Under the pieces are notes generated by a model. That model was not told the origin of the DNA and did no database searches. It saw nothing but the letters and a program-made list of their open reading frames with translations. Positions 26,619 to 34,538 of a DNA stretch of 42,026 bases are shown one piece after another (position 1 is the first letter of the stretch; every line of letters starts with the position of its first letter). This DNA is from Alphaproteobacteria bacterium (GTDB lineage Bacteria > Pseudomonadota > Alphaproteobacteria > Rhodobacterales > Rhodobacteraceae): the NCBI GenBank assembly GCA_030431825.1, contig JAUIIJ010000036.1, positions 1-42,026 on the forward strand, in the 5' to 3' direction. A program made the translations under genes and the position numbers.

Positions 26619-28103
26619 TCAGAACCCCTGGGCGGCAGCCACGGCACGTTGCCAGGCAGCATATTTGCGCTCGCGGGTATCCGGCTCCATCCCCGGTGAA
26701 AAGCTGCGCTCAAGTGCCCAGGTCCGGGCAAAGCCGTCCATGTCGGGATAAAGGCCCGCGTTCTGGCCTGCCAGCCAGGCCGCGCCCATCGCGGTGGTTT
26801 CCAGGATTTCGGGCCGGTCAACCTGTGCCCCGAGAATGTCTGCGAGAAACTGCATCGACCAGTCCGAGGCGCTCATGCCGCCATCGACACGCAGCGCGGT
26901 GTCACCCGACGCCCCCCAATCGGCCTGCATCGCCTCGAGCAGGTCTCGGGTCTGGTAGCCGACGCTCTCAAGCGCGGCGCGGGCGAATTCCGCCGGGCCG
27001 GAATTGCGGCTGAGGCCGAACACGGCACCCCGACAGTCGGCATTCCAGTAGGGTGCGCCAAGGCCGGTGAAGGCGGGAACCAGCACCACGTTCTGCGCGG
27101 TATCTGCCTGTTCCGCCAGCGGCTGGGTTTCGTCTGCCGCCTTGATGATCTTCAGCCCGTCGCGCAGCCATTGCACCACTGCACCAGCGACAAAGATCGA
27201 TCCTTCCAGCGCGTAGGTGGGTTTCCCGTCCAGCTGGTAGGCGATGGTGGTGAGCAGCCGGTTCTGCGAGACGACAGGCGTTTCGCCGGTGTTCAACAGC
27301 GCGAAACAGCCGGTGCCGTAGGTCGATTTCATCATGCCGGGCTTAAAACAGGCCTGGCCGATGGTCGCCGCCTGCTGATCGCCGGCGACGCCAAGAATAG
27401 GGATCCGCGCTCCGAACAGATCGGCCTCTGACTGTCCGAAATCGGCGGCGCAATCGCGCACCTCGGGCAGCATCGATATCGGCACGCGCAGCATGTCGCA
27501 CATGGTTTGCGACCACCGCCCCTTGCGAATGTCATACAGCAAGGTGCGCGCCGCATTGGTGGCTTCGGTCGCATGAACCTTGCCGCCGGTAAGATTCCAG
27601 ATCAACCAGCTGTCGACCGTACCGAAGGCGAGTTCGCCCGCCTCGGCGCGCTTCCGCGCACCGTCGACATTGTCCAGTATCCAGGCCACCTTGGTGCCGC
27701 TGAAATACGGGTCGAGCAGCAGGCCGGTGCGCTGGCTCGCGGTTTCCTCGTGCCCCTGGGACCGCAGGCGCTGGCAGACATCCGAGGTGCGCCGGTCCTG
27801 CCAGACGATGGCATTGTGGATCGCCTTGCCCGTGGCCTTGTCCCAGACCACGGTGGTTTCGCGCTGGTTGGTGATGCCGATCGCGGCAATATCCGAAGCG
27901 GCGACCCCGATCTTGTCCATTGCCGCACGGCATGTCGACAGTGTCGTGGTCCACAGGTCGTCGCAATCATGCTCGACCCAGCCGCTTGCGGGGAAATGCT
28001 GGGTGAATTCTTCCTGCGCGAGCGTCGCGATCCTGAGGTTCTGATCAAACAGGATCGCGCGGCTCGACGTTGTGCCCTGATCTATCGCCAGAATGAACGA
28101 CAT
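26619..28103 (-). CDS. glpK: Glycerol kinase
   Basis: 494 residues of the FGGY kinase family; it makes sn-glycerol 3-phosphate from glycerol and ATP. The N-terminal phosphate-binding motif is [17 protein letters not shown]. Further family marks are [43 protein letters not shown] and [10 protein letters not shown]. The start at 28103 follows GGGGAG at good spacing. It is the last gene of the glp operon. Between it and glpV lies a strong hairpin and a sequence matching the proposed GlpR operator, so its expression may be set apart from the transporter genes. Confidence 0.95.
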   Translation of the reverse strand: MSFILAIDQGTTSSRAILFDQNLRIATLAQEEFTQHFPASGWVEHDCDDLWTTTLSTCRAAMDKIGVAASDIAAIGITNQRETTVVWDKATGKAIHNAIVWQDRRTSDVCQRLRSQGHEETASQRTGLLLDPYFSGTKVAWILDNVDGARKRAEAGELAFGTVDSWLIWNLTGGKVHATEATNAARTLLYDIRKGRWSQTMCDMLRVPISMLPEVRDCAADFGQSEADLFGARIPILGVAGDQQAATIGQACFKPGMMKSTYGTGCFALLNTGETPVVSQNRLLTTIAYQLDGKPTYALEGSIFVAGAVVQWLRDGLKIIKAADETQPLAEQADTAQNVVLVPAFTGLGAPYWNADCRGAVFGLSRNSGPAEFARAALESVGYQTRDLLEAMQADWGASGDTALRVDGGMSASDWSMQFLADILGAQVDRPEILETTAMGAAWLAGQNAGLYPDMDGFARTWALERSFSPGMEPDTRERKYAAWQRAVAAAQGF

Positions 28104-28165
28104 CTGTTTTCTCCCCGCGAATTGCCCGGTGGATCCCGGACCGTCCATGCCTGAATGTCAAATGG

Positions 28166-28177
28166 AAAAACGAAAAT
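28166..28177 (-). promoter_or_regulatory. GlpR-operator-like sequence before glpK
   Basis: On the minus strand this reads ATTTTCGTTTTT, identical over 12 bases to 36216-36227 in the glpR-glpD gap. A TTGACA lies a few bases further toward glpK (28156-28161 by minus-strand reading), but no good -10 box follows at the right distance. It may be a secondary operator or simply the T-rich tail of the adjacent hairpin. Confidence 0.35.
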
Positions 28178-28200
28178 TGCCGGGGCCGCGGGCCCCGGCA
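28178..28200 (-). terminator. Intra-operon hairpin between glpV and glpK
   Basis: A 9-bp perfect GC-rich stem (TGCCGGGGC with GCCCCGGCA) and 5-base loop, 8 bases after the glpV stop, followed on the minus strand by ATTTTCGTTTTT. This has the form of a leaky intrinsic terminator. It could lower glpK relative to the binding protein or protect the glpV 3' end. Confidence 0.65.
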
Positions 28201-28208
28201 GGCCCGGC

Positions 28209-29930
28209 TTACTGCCAGGACTTGATCAGCTCATCATAGGCGATGGTCTGCGGCTCTTCGTCCTCGTTGTCGAGTTTTGCCTTGGGGGAACCTTCCATGG
28301 CGAGCCATTCCGACGGATCCTTTTCCTCGTTCAGCTTGGGTCCGATGTCGCCCTGGATGCCGGCGCGCTCAAGGCGCTCCATCACCCGTTCCTGGTCGGC
28401 GCAGAGCGCGTCGAGTGCTTCCTGCGGGGTCTTGGCGCCCGACATGGCGTCACCGATGTTCTGCCACCACAGCTGCGCCAGCTTGGGGTAATCCGGCACG
28501 TTGGTGCCGGTCGGCGACCATGCGACGCGCGCGGGTGAACGGTAGAATTCAACCAGACCGCCTAGTTTGTCGGCGCGCTCGGTGAAGCTGTCATGCTGGA
28601 TCGTCGACTCGCGGATGAAGGTCAGGCCCACATGAGCCTTTTTCACGTCCACGGTCTTGGAGGTGACGAACTGGGCATAAAGCCAGGCTGCCTTGGCGCG
28701 ATCCACCGGGGTGGATTTCATGAGCGTCCAGGAACCCACGTCCTGATACCCGATCTTGGTGCCCTCTTCCCAATAGACACCATGCGGCGAGGGGGCCATG
28801 CGCCATTTCGGTGTGCCGTCCTCGTTCATCACGGGCAGGCCGGGTTTCACCGTGTCGGCGGTAAAGGCGGTGTACCAGAACATCTGTTGCGCGACGTTGC
28901 CCTGCGCCGGAATCGGACCCGCCTCGGAGAAGGTCATGCCGGCGGCGGCGGGAGGGGTGTATTTCTCGAGCCACTCGATCGCCTTGGTCACGGCATAGAC
29001 CGCGGCCGGGCCATTGGTCGCGCCACCGCGGGCAACACACGAGCCCACCGGCTGCGAGTTTTCGTTCACTCGGATGCCCCATTCGTCGACCGGCAGGCCG
29101 TTCGGCTCACCCTTGTCGCCGGCACCGGCCATCGAAAGCCACGCGTCCGTGTAGCGCCAGCCAAGCGAGGGGTCCTTTTTGCCATAGTCCATGTTGCCAA
29201 AGACGTCACCCTCGACACCCATGTGGCTGAGGTCGCGGCCGGTAAAGAACTCGGCGATGTCCTCATAGGCCGACCAGTTGACAGGAACACCAAGCTCATA
29301 GCCGTATTTCTCTTCGAAATCGGCCTTGTTCTTTTCGTCGTTGAACCAGTCGTAACGGAACCAGTAGAGGTTCGCGAATTGCTGGTCGGGCAATTGATAG
29401 AGATTGCCATCGGGCGCGGTCGTGAACTGTGTTCCGATAAAGTCGTCGAGGTCGAGCCCGGGGTTGGTCACATCCGCGCCTTCGTTCGCCATCCAGTCGG
29501 TCAGGTTGCGGGCCTGCTGATACCGCCAGTGCGTTCCGATCAGGTCGGAGTCGTTGATGTAGCCGTCATAAATGTTCTCGCCGGACTGCATCTGGGTCTG
29601 GAGCTTTTCAACCACGTCGCCTTCGCCGATCAGGTCATGGGTGACCTTGATACCGGTGATTGCGGTAAAAGCCGGAGCGAGGACCTGCGACTCGTATTCA
29701 TGCGTGGTGATGGTTTCGGAGACCACCTTGATCTCCATTCCGGCCATCGGCGCCGCGGCGTCGATGAACCACTGCATCTCGGCTTCCTGCTCTTCACGGG
29801 TCAGGGCCGACATGTCGCCGATCTCGGCATCCAGGAACGCGGTCGCCGCGGCCATATCAGCCCAGGCGCCCGAGCCGTTGAGACTCAGCGCCACCGCGAG
29901 CGCGGTGGTGGATTTCAGCATCAAGTTCAT
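28209..29930 (-). CDS. glpV: Glycerol ABC transporter, periplasmic binding protein
   Basis: 573 residues with a Sec signal peptide (about 1-24, ending GAWA), large for a sugar-type binding protein but usual for the glycerol group. Seen are the extended N-terminal helical segment (ALTREEQEAEMQWFIDAAAP) and a cluster 1-like core with LPDQQFANLYWFRYDWF. It delivers glycerol to the GlpP/GlpQ permease, as in the GlpSTPQUV system known from Rhizobium leguminosarum; assignment rests on family resemblance and operon content. A strong AAGGGAGGA precedes the ATG. Stem-loops flank it on both sides, in keeping with the high dose needed for a binding protein. Confidence 0.9.
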   Translation of the reverse strand: MNLMLKSTTALAVALSLNGSGAWADMAAATAFLDAEIGDMSALTREEQEAEMQWFIDAAAPMAGMEIKVVSETITTHEYESQVLAPAFTAITGIKVTHDLIGEGDVVEKLQTQMQSGENIYDGYINDSDLIGTHWRYQQARNLTDWMANEGADVTNPGLDLDDFIGTQFTTAPDGNLYQLPDQQFANLYWFRYDWFNDEKNKADFEEKYGYELGVPVNWSAYEDIAEFFTGRDLSHMGVEGDVFGNMDYGKKDPSLGWRYTDAWLSMAGAGDKGEPNGLPVDEWGIRVNENSQPVGSCVARGGATNGPAAVYAVTKAIEWLEKYTPPAAAGMTFSEAGPIPAQGNVAQQMFWYTAFTADTVKPGLPVMNEDGTPKWRMAPSPHGVYWEEGTKIGYQDVGSWTLMKSTPVDRAKAAWLYAQFVTSKTVDVKKAHVGLTFIRESTIQHDSFTERADKLGGLVEFYRSPARVAWSPTGTNVPDYPKLAQLWWQNIGDAMSGAKTPQEALDALCADQERVMERLERAGIQGDIGPKLNEEKDPSEWLAMEGSPKAKLDNEDEEPQTIAYDELIKSWQ

Positions 29931-29963
29931 TCTGGTTCCTCCCTTATAGAACTTGTCGGTGGA

Positions 29964-29989
29964 GCGCCCGCCACGGTTGGGCCGGGCGC
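29964..29989 (-). repeat. Inverted repeat between glpU and glpV
   Basis: GCGCCCG (29964-29970) pairs with CGGGCGC (29983-29989) in the 68-base gap. In the operon mRNA it would form a hairpin shortly upstream of the glpV ribosome binding site, possibly a processing or stability element. No T-run follows. Confidence 0.4.
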
Positions 29990-29998
29990 GGGTTCAGG

Positions 29999-30274
29999 TC
30001 ATACCCAGCGGAAAACGGCCGCCGCGTAGACAAGACAGACGGCGAGCGCCCATGGCTGGGTTTCGGGCCCGATCAGTCCGAGCCAAGCCAGGTTGATGAA
30101 GGCGCTGCCAAGCAGCGTGATGAAAAGCCGATCACCCCGTGTGGTCTCGATCCGCAGGATTCCGGTGCGCGGTGTCTCGGGGAACTTGATCGCGAGGATC
30201 GTGAAGGTAATCAAAAGCCCCGCGATGACCATGAAGAAGATCGCCGTGGGCCAGGTCCATGCCATCCATGCCAT
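29999..30274 (-). CDS. glpU: DUF2160 small membrane protein of the glycerol transporter
   Basis: 91 residues with three predicted membrane segments: TAIFFMVIAGLLITFTILAI, the LFITLLGSAFINLAWLGLIG region and LAVCLVYAAAVFRW. The wording MAWMAWTWPTA and FPETPRTGILRIETTRGDRL is that of the DUF2160 family, found regularly inside glycerol ABC operons, where it is called GlpU. Its exact part in uptake is not known. It lies 12 bases after the SH3 protein gene and 68 bases before glpV. Confidence 0.85.
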   Translation of the reverse strand: MAWMAWTWPTAIFFMVIAGLLITFTILAIKFPETPRTGILRIETTRGDRLFITLLGSAFINLAWLGLIGPETQPWALAVCLVYAAAVFRWV

Positions 30275-30286
30275 TTTAGTATCTCC

Positions 30287-30649
30287 TCATGGGTAGAATT
30301 CGCACCAGGCCGTGTAGAACCAGCCACTTAAGTCGGTTTCTTGATTTGACACCGAAGCCCCTTCGGCAAAGCACCATTTGCCCTGGCATTTGCGCGTATC
30401 GTGATAGAGTGCGTCGCCATTGTGGACGCGTGCGATCTCGGGGTTGGCAGATCCCGGACCTGTGCGAATGGACAGGTAACCATCTCCGCTCGGGTCCAGC
30501 CCCGTGACGAGACATCCCGCGCGCCAAGGCTCTGCCGCTTGTTGTCCCGGCGCTTCGCTCGCTGGAAGGACAAGGGCGAGCATGCAGGTCATTGCCCCTC
30601 CCAGAGCGAGCAAAAGGCTCCTGTTCTGAAATATCGCTTTCATCTTCAT
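30287..30649 (-). CDS. Exported SH3-like protein within the glycerol operon
   Basis: 120 residues. The N-terminal 35 or so form a signal peptide or membrane anchor (basic KMKAIFQNR, hydrophobic LLLALGGAMTCMLALVLPAS). The mature part looks like a bacterial SH3b domain: LSIRTGPGS, GDALYHDTRKCQGKWCFAEG and a final GWFYTAWCEFY, with cysteines that could form disulfides in the periplasm. Its ATG overlaps the glpQ stop (ATGA), so it is translationally coupled and a true operon member. I do not know it as a standard part of glpSTPQUV; it may help place the binding protein or touch peptidoglycan. Confidence 0.75.
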   Translation of the reverse strand: MKMKAIFQNRSLLLALGGAMTCMLALVLPASEAPGQQAAEPWRAGCLVTGLDPSGDGYLSIRTGPGSANPEIARVHNGDALYHDTRKCQGKWCFAEGASVSNQETDLSGWFYTAWCEFYP

Positions 30650-31482
30650 ACCCTCCCCAGGGCAAAGCCCTTGGCGATGTAGTTCCTGACGAACCAGATC
30701 ACGAGCGCGCCGGGAACGATGGTCAGGATGCCCGCTGCCGCGAGAACGCCCCAGTCGATACCGCTTGCGCCCTGGGTGCGCGTCATGATGGCCGCGATGG
30801 GCTTGGCGTCTACCGTTGTCAGCGTGCGCGACAGCAGCAGTTCGACCCAGGAAAACATGAAGCAGAAAAAGGCCGCCACCCCGATGCCGCTGGCGATCAG
30901 CGGCATGAAAATCTTGATGAAGAAATGGCCAAAGCTGTAGCCGTCGATATAGGCCGTTTCGTCGATTTCACGGGGGACGCCGCGCATGAAGCCTTCGAGG
31001 ATCCACACCGCCAGCGGCACGTTGAACAGGCAATGGGCCAGCGCCACCGCGATATGCGTGTCAAAGAGGCCCACCGAGGAATAGAGTTGAAAGAACGGCA
31101 GCGCGAACACCGCAGGCGGGGCCATCCTGTTGGTCAGGAGCCAGAAGAACAGGTGCTTGTCCCCGGTGAAGCTATAGCGCGAAAACGCATAGGCGGCCGG
31201 CAGGGCGACGGTCAGGCTGATCGCCGTGTTCAGAACGACATAGATCAGCGAGTTCACGTAACCCTTGTACCACGCGGGATCGGTCAGGATCGTGGCATAG
31301 TTCTCCAGGGTCAGATCCCGGGGCCAGAGCGTGAAGCTGTTCAGGATCTCGGTGTTGGTCTTGAGGCTCATGTTCAGAAGCCAGTAGATCGGCAGCAAAA
31401 GAAACAGCAGATAGAGCGTCATCACCACGGCGCGGCCGTTGATCGCGAACTTGCGGGCGGGGCGGCTGGTTGCATCCGTCAT
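30646..31482 (-). CDS. glpQ: Glycerol ABC transporter permease GlpQ
   Basis: 278 residues, MalG-type inner-membrane permease with about six helices: the start VMTLYLLFLLLPIYWLLNMS, several central helices, and a last one AAAGILTIVPGALVIWFV. The EAA-type loop for ATPase contact reads EIDETAYIDGYSFGHFFIKI. It pairs with GlpP to form the glycerol channel. Three bases separate it from glpP, and its stop overlaps the SH3 gene. Confidence 0.92.
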   Translation of the reverse strand: MTDATSRPARKFAINGRAVVMTLYLLFLLLPIYWLLNMSLKTNTEILNSFTLWPRDLTLENYATILTDPAWYKGYVNSLIYVVLNTAISLTVALPAAYAFSRYSFTGDKHLFFWLLTNRMAPPAVFALPFFQLYSSVGLFDTHIAVALAHCLFNVPLAVWILEGFMRGVPREIDETAYIDGYSFGHFFIKIFMPLIASGIGVAAFFCFMFSWVELLLSRTLTTVDAKPIAAIMTRTQGASGIDWGVLAAAGILTIVPGALVIWFVRNYIAKGFALGRV

Positions 31483-31485
31483 CGC

Positions 31486-32355
31486 TCAGCTCCCCTGCCG
31501 GTCAAGATTGGTCATGACGGTATAGAACACCCACGAAATCAGCAGGATCACCAGAAAATACATGATCGAGAAGGCGGCTGCCGGACCCAGATCGAACTGT
31601 CCGAGTGCCATCTTGACAAGGTCGATCGACAACAGTGTCGTGGCGTTGCCCGGGCCACCGCCGGTCACAACGAACGGTTCGGTGTAGATCATGAAACTGT
31701 CCATGAAGCGCAGCAGGATGGCGATCATCAGAACCCCCATCATCTTGGGCAACTCGATGAAACGAAATACTTTCCAGCGGCTCGCCTGATCGATCTTGGC
31801 GGCCTGATAGTAGGCGTCCGGGATCGATTTCAGACCGGCATAGGCCAGCAGAGCCACCAGCGAGGTCCAGTGCCAGACATCCATGACGATAACCGTGATC
31901 CAGGCGGCCAGCGTATCCTGCGTGTAGTTGTAGGAAATGCCGAGCGCATCCAGCGTGTGACCCAGCAGGCCGATATCCACACGGCCGAAGATCTGCCAGA
32001 TGGTCCCCACCACGTTCCACGGGATCAGCAGCGGCAGCGACATCAGGACGAGGCAGAAGCTGGCCCAGAACCCGCCCTTGGGCATGTTGAGCGCCACGAA
32101 AATACCAAGCGGGATCTCGATGATCAGGATGATTGCCGAGAACATCAACTGCCGCCCCAGCGCATCCCACATGCGTTCCGACGCGAGCATTTCCTCGAAC
32201 CATTCCAGCCCGGCCCAGAAGAACTGGTTATTGCCAAAAGTGTCCTGCACCGAATAGTTCACCACCGTCATCAACGGGATGACTGCGGAAAATGCCACCA
32301 GCACCAGCACCGGCAGCACCAGGAACCAAGCCTTCTGGTTTACGGTCTTTTCCAT
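31486..32355 (-). CDS. glpP: Glycerol ABC transporter permease GlpP
   Basis: 289 residues, MalF-type permease with about six membrane helices, beginning FLVLPVLVLVAFSAVIPLMT. The EAA loop is GLKSIPDAYYQAAKIDQASR, the expected docking site for the GlpS/GlpT ATPases. Translation can begin at ATG 32355 or at GTG 32358; both overlap the glpT stop, so coupling is clear. Confidence 0.92.
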   Translation of the reverse strand: MEKTVNQKAWFLVLPVLVLVAFSAVIPLMTVVNYSVQDTFGNNQFFWAGLEWFEEMLASERMWDALGRQLMFSAIILIIEIPLGIFVALNMPKGGFWASFCLVLMSLPLLIPWNVVGTIWQIFGRVDIGLLGHTLDALGISYNYTQDTLAAWITVIVMDVWHWTSLVALLAYAGLKSIPDAYYQAAKIDQASRWKVFRFIELPKMMGVLMIAILLRFMDSFMIYTEPFVVTGGGPGNATTLLSIDLVKMALGQFDLGPAAAFSIMYFLVILLISWVFYTVMTNLDRQGS

Positions 32356-33437
32356 CACGCAGCCTCCCCTTGCGGTTTCACGCGCCAGTCATTGGCGTAG
32401 ACATTGACATGCGCGGCATCAAAGCTGACGCGGTTCATGTCGGCGCTGACGGTATCGTCTTCGCCAGCGATTATGTTGATCTCGTTTCCGAACATGTCGG
32501 CGCGGATGATCTTGTGACGGCCCACATCCTCGATCCGGCGGATCGAAACCGGCAGACCCTCGCCCTGGGTCAGGCGTGCGAATTCCGGCCGCACGCCCAG
32601 TTCGACCTTGCCGTCGAGATGACCGTACCCGGCGGCCAGCGGAACCTCGGCGGCACCGACCATGGCGCGGTTGCCGATCACCTGCGCGGGAATCACGTTC
32701 ATGCCCGGCGATCCGATGAAGTAGCCGACGAAGGTATGCTCGGGTCTCTGGAACAATTCATCCGGCGTGCCGATCTGGACGACGCGACCGTCATACATGA
32801 CCACCACCTTGTCGGCGAATGTCAGCGCCTCGGTCTGGTCATGGGTCACGTAGATCATCGTGTGGCCGAAATCGTGATGCAGCTGTTTGAGTTGCGTGCG
32901 CAGTTCCCACTTCATATGCGGGTCGATCACCGTCAACGGTTCGTCAAACAGCAACGCGTTCACATCCTTGCGCACCATGCCGCGCCCCAAGCTGATCTTT
33001 TGCTTGGCATCCGCCGTCAATCCGCGCGCCTTGCGGTCCAGCCCGTCCTCCATGCCGATCATGCGGGCGATTTCCTGCACGCGCTCGGCGACATAGGTCT
33101 CGTCACGCCCGCGATTGCGCAATGGAAACGCAAGGTTGTCGCGCACCGTCATCGTGTCATAGACCACCGGAAACTGGAAAACCTGCGCGATATTGCGTTC
33201 GGCGGTCGGGGCGTGGGTCACGTCCTTGTCATCAAAGAGAATGCGGCCCTGGCTGGGCTGGAGCAGGCCCGAGATGATGTTGAGAAGTGTGGATTTGCCA
33301 CACCCCGACGCCCCGAGCAGCGCATAGGCCGCGCCGTCTTCCCAGTCGTGATTGAGTTCCTTGAGGGCAAAGTCATCCTCGCCCGTGGGATTGGGCAGGT
33401 AGGAATGTGCTAGATTGTCGAGCGTGATCTTGGCCAT
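32355..33437 (-). CDS. glpT: Glycerol ABC transporter ATPase GlpT, degenerate signature
   Basis: 360 residues, MalK/UgpC-type ATPase with a C-terminal regulatory (TOBE) part. Walker A is GASGCGKST (42-50), the Q-loop is around Q88, Walker B ALLFDEP (161-167) and the H-loop THD has H199. The signature, normally LSGGQ, reads LTADAKQ (140-146), followed by KISLGRGM, and should bind ATP poorly across the dimer interface. GlpS has the opposite pattern, so the pair should make one good and one poor site. This GlpT has no relation to the glycerol-3-phosphate antiporter of the same name in E. coli. Confidence 0.9.
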   Translation of the reverse strand: MAKITLDNLAHSYLPNPTGEDDFALKELNHDWEDGAAYALLGASGCGKSTLLNIISGLLQPSQGRILFDDKDVTHAPTAERNIAQVFQFPVVYDTMTVRDNLAFPLRNRGRDETYVAERVQEIARMIGMEDGLDRKARGLTADAKQKISLGRGMVRKDVNALLFDEPLTVIDPHMKWELRTQLKQLHHDFGHTMIYVTHDQTEALTFADKVVVMYDGRVVQIGTPDELFQRPEHTFVGYFIGSPGMNVIPAQVIGNRAMVGAAEVPLAAGYGHLDGKVELGVRPEFARLTQGEGLPVSIRRIEDVGRHKIIRADMFGNEINIIAGEDDTVSADMNRVSFDAAHVNVYANDWRVKPQGEAA

Positions 33438-33449
33438 GTCCGCTCCTCC

Positions 33450-34538
33450 TCAGGCTGCGAGCGCATAGGCGGCGGGCGCGATCAGCGCGCCGTCCTCGCC
33501 AAAAATGTAAACGTGACGCGGATCAAGCCATACGGTCAGCGCCTCTCCCAGAGCGAGGTCGTGGACCCCGTGGATCAGTCCGACCCAGCGTTCGCCGTGG
33601 TGATCAAGGTGGATGAAGGTTTCCGACCCCGTAAGTTCCGTGACGCCGAGCCGGGTGACAAATTGCAACGCGTTCTTTGCGTGCCTGCTGATCTCCAGAT
33701 GGTTCGGGCGAAACCCGGCCGTGTAGCGGCCATCCGGCAGATCGGCGAGCTTGCCCGCGGCGGGCGCGCTCTGGTCGTTGCCGAACTTCAACTCGGAACC
33801 GGATTTCCTGATGGCGAGGAAATTCATCGGCGGATCGGAAAAGACCCGCGCGGTGGTGGCGTCGACCGGTCGGCGATAGACCTGCGGGGTGACGCCGAAT
33901 TGCGTGACCTTGCCCTGCCACAATGTCGCGGTGTTTCCGCCCAGCAGGAGTGCTTCTTCCGGTTCGGTCGTCGCATAGACAAAGATCGCGCCCGACGCTT
34001 CGAAAATCCTGGGGATTTCGATCCGCAACTCCTCGCGCAGCTTGTAGTCGAGATTTGCCAGGGGTTCGTCCAGCAGAACCAGCCCGGCATTCTTGACCAG
34101 CGCGCGGGCCAGCGCGCAGCGTTGTTGCTGACCTCCGGACAGTTCGAGCGGCTTGCGTTCAAGCTGTGGTGTCAATTGCATCAGATCGGCGGTTTCGCGA
34201 ACCCGCCGGTCAATCTCGGCGCGGTCCAGACCCATGAGCTTCATCGGCGAGGCGATGTTGTCATAGACACTCATCGACGGGTAGTTGATGAACTGCTGAT
34301 AGACCATCGCGACCTTGCGGTCCTGCACGCGCATCCCCGTCACGTCCTCGCCCCGCCACAGAATGCGGCCGCTGGTCGGCGCGTCGAGCCCGGCCATCAG
34401 CCGCATCAGCGACGTCTTGCCCGACAGGGTCGGCCCAAGCAGAACGTTCATCGTGCCGCTTTCCAGCGTGAGATCGGTCGGATGGATGTGGGGCTGTCCC
34501 CCCACCGTCTTTGCAACGCCTCTGAGTTCCAGCGTCAT
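33450..34538 (-). CDS. glpS: Glycerol ABC transporter ATPase GlpS, altered H-loop
   Basis: 362 residues, MalK-like ATPase with a C-terminal TOBE domain. Walker A GPTLSGKT (35-42), canonical signature LSGGQ (133-137) and Walker B LVLLDEP (153-159) are intact. The switch histidine is missing: where relatives read VTHDQ, this protein has ATTEP (189-193), with T191 in the histidine place. It should therefore hydrolyse ATP weakly in its own site but lend a proper signature to GlpT. Its start overlaps the glpD stop (ATGA); glpT begins 12 bases after its end. Confidence 0.9.
   Translation of the reverse strand: MTLELRGVAKTVGGQPHIHPTDLTLESGTMNVLLGPTLSGKTSLMRLMAGLDAPTSGRILWRGEDVTGMRVQDRKVAMVYQQFINYPSMSVYDNIASPMKLMGLDRAEIDRRVRETADLMQLTPQLERKPLELSGGQQQRCALARALVKNAGLVLLDEPLANLDYKLREELRIEIPRIFEASGAIFVYATTEPEEALLLGGNTATLWQGKVTQFGVTPQVYRRPVDATTARVFSDPPMNFLAIRKSGSELKFGNDQSAPAAGKLADLPDGRYTAGFRPNHLEISRHAKNALQFVTRLGVTELTGSETFIHLDHHGERWVGLIHGVHDLALGEALTVWLDPRHVYIFGEDGALIAPAAYALAA

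Noticed and set aside
28593..30029. 478-residue plus-strand frame across glpV
   Set aside because: Antisense to the binding-protein gene, no motifs, no ribosome binding site.
30592..32400. 602-residue plus-strand frame across glpP/glpQ
   Set aside because: Antisense to two clear permease genes; Gln/His/Arg-rich composition typical of shadow frames.
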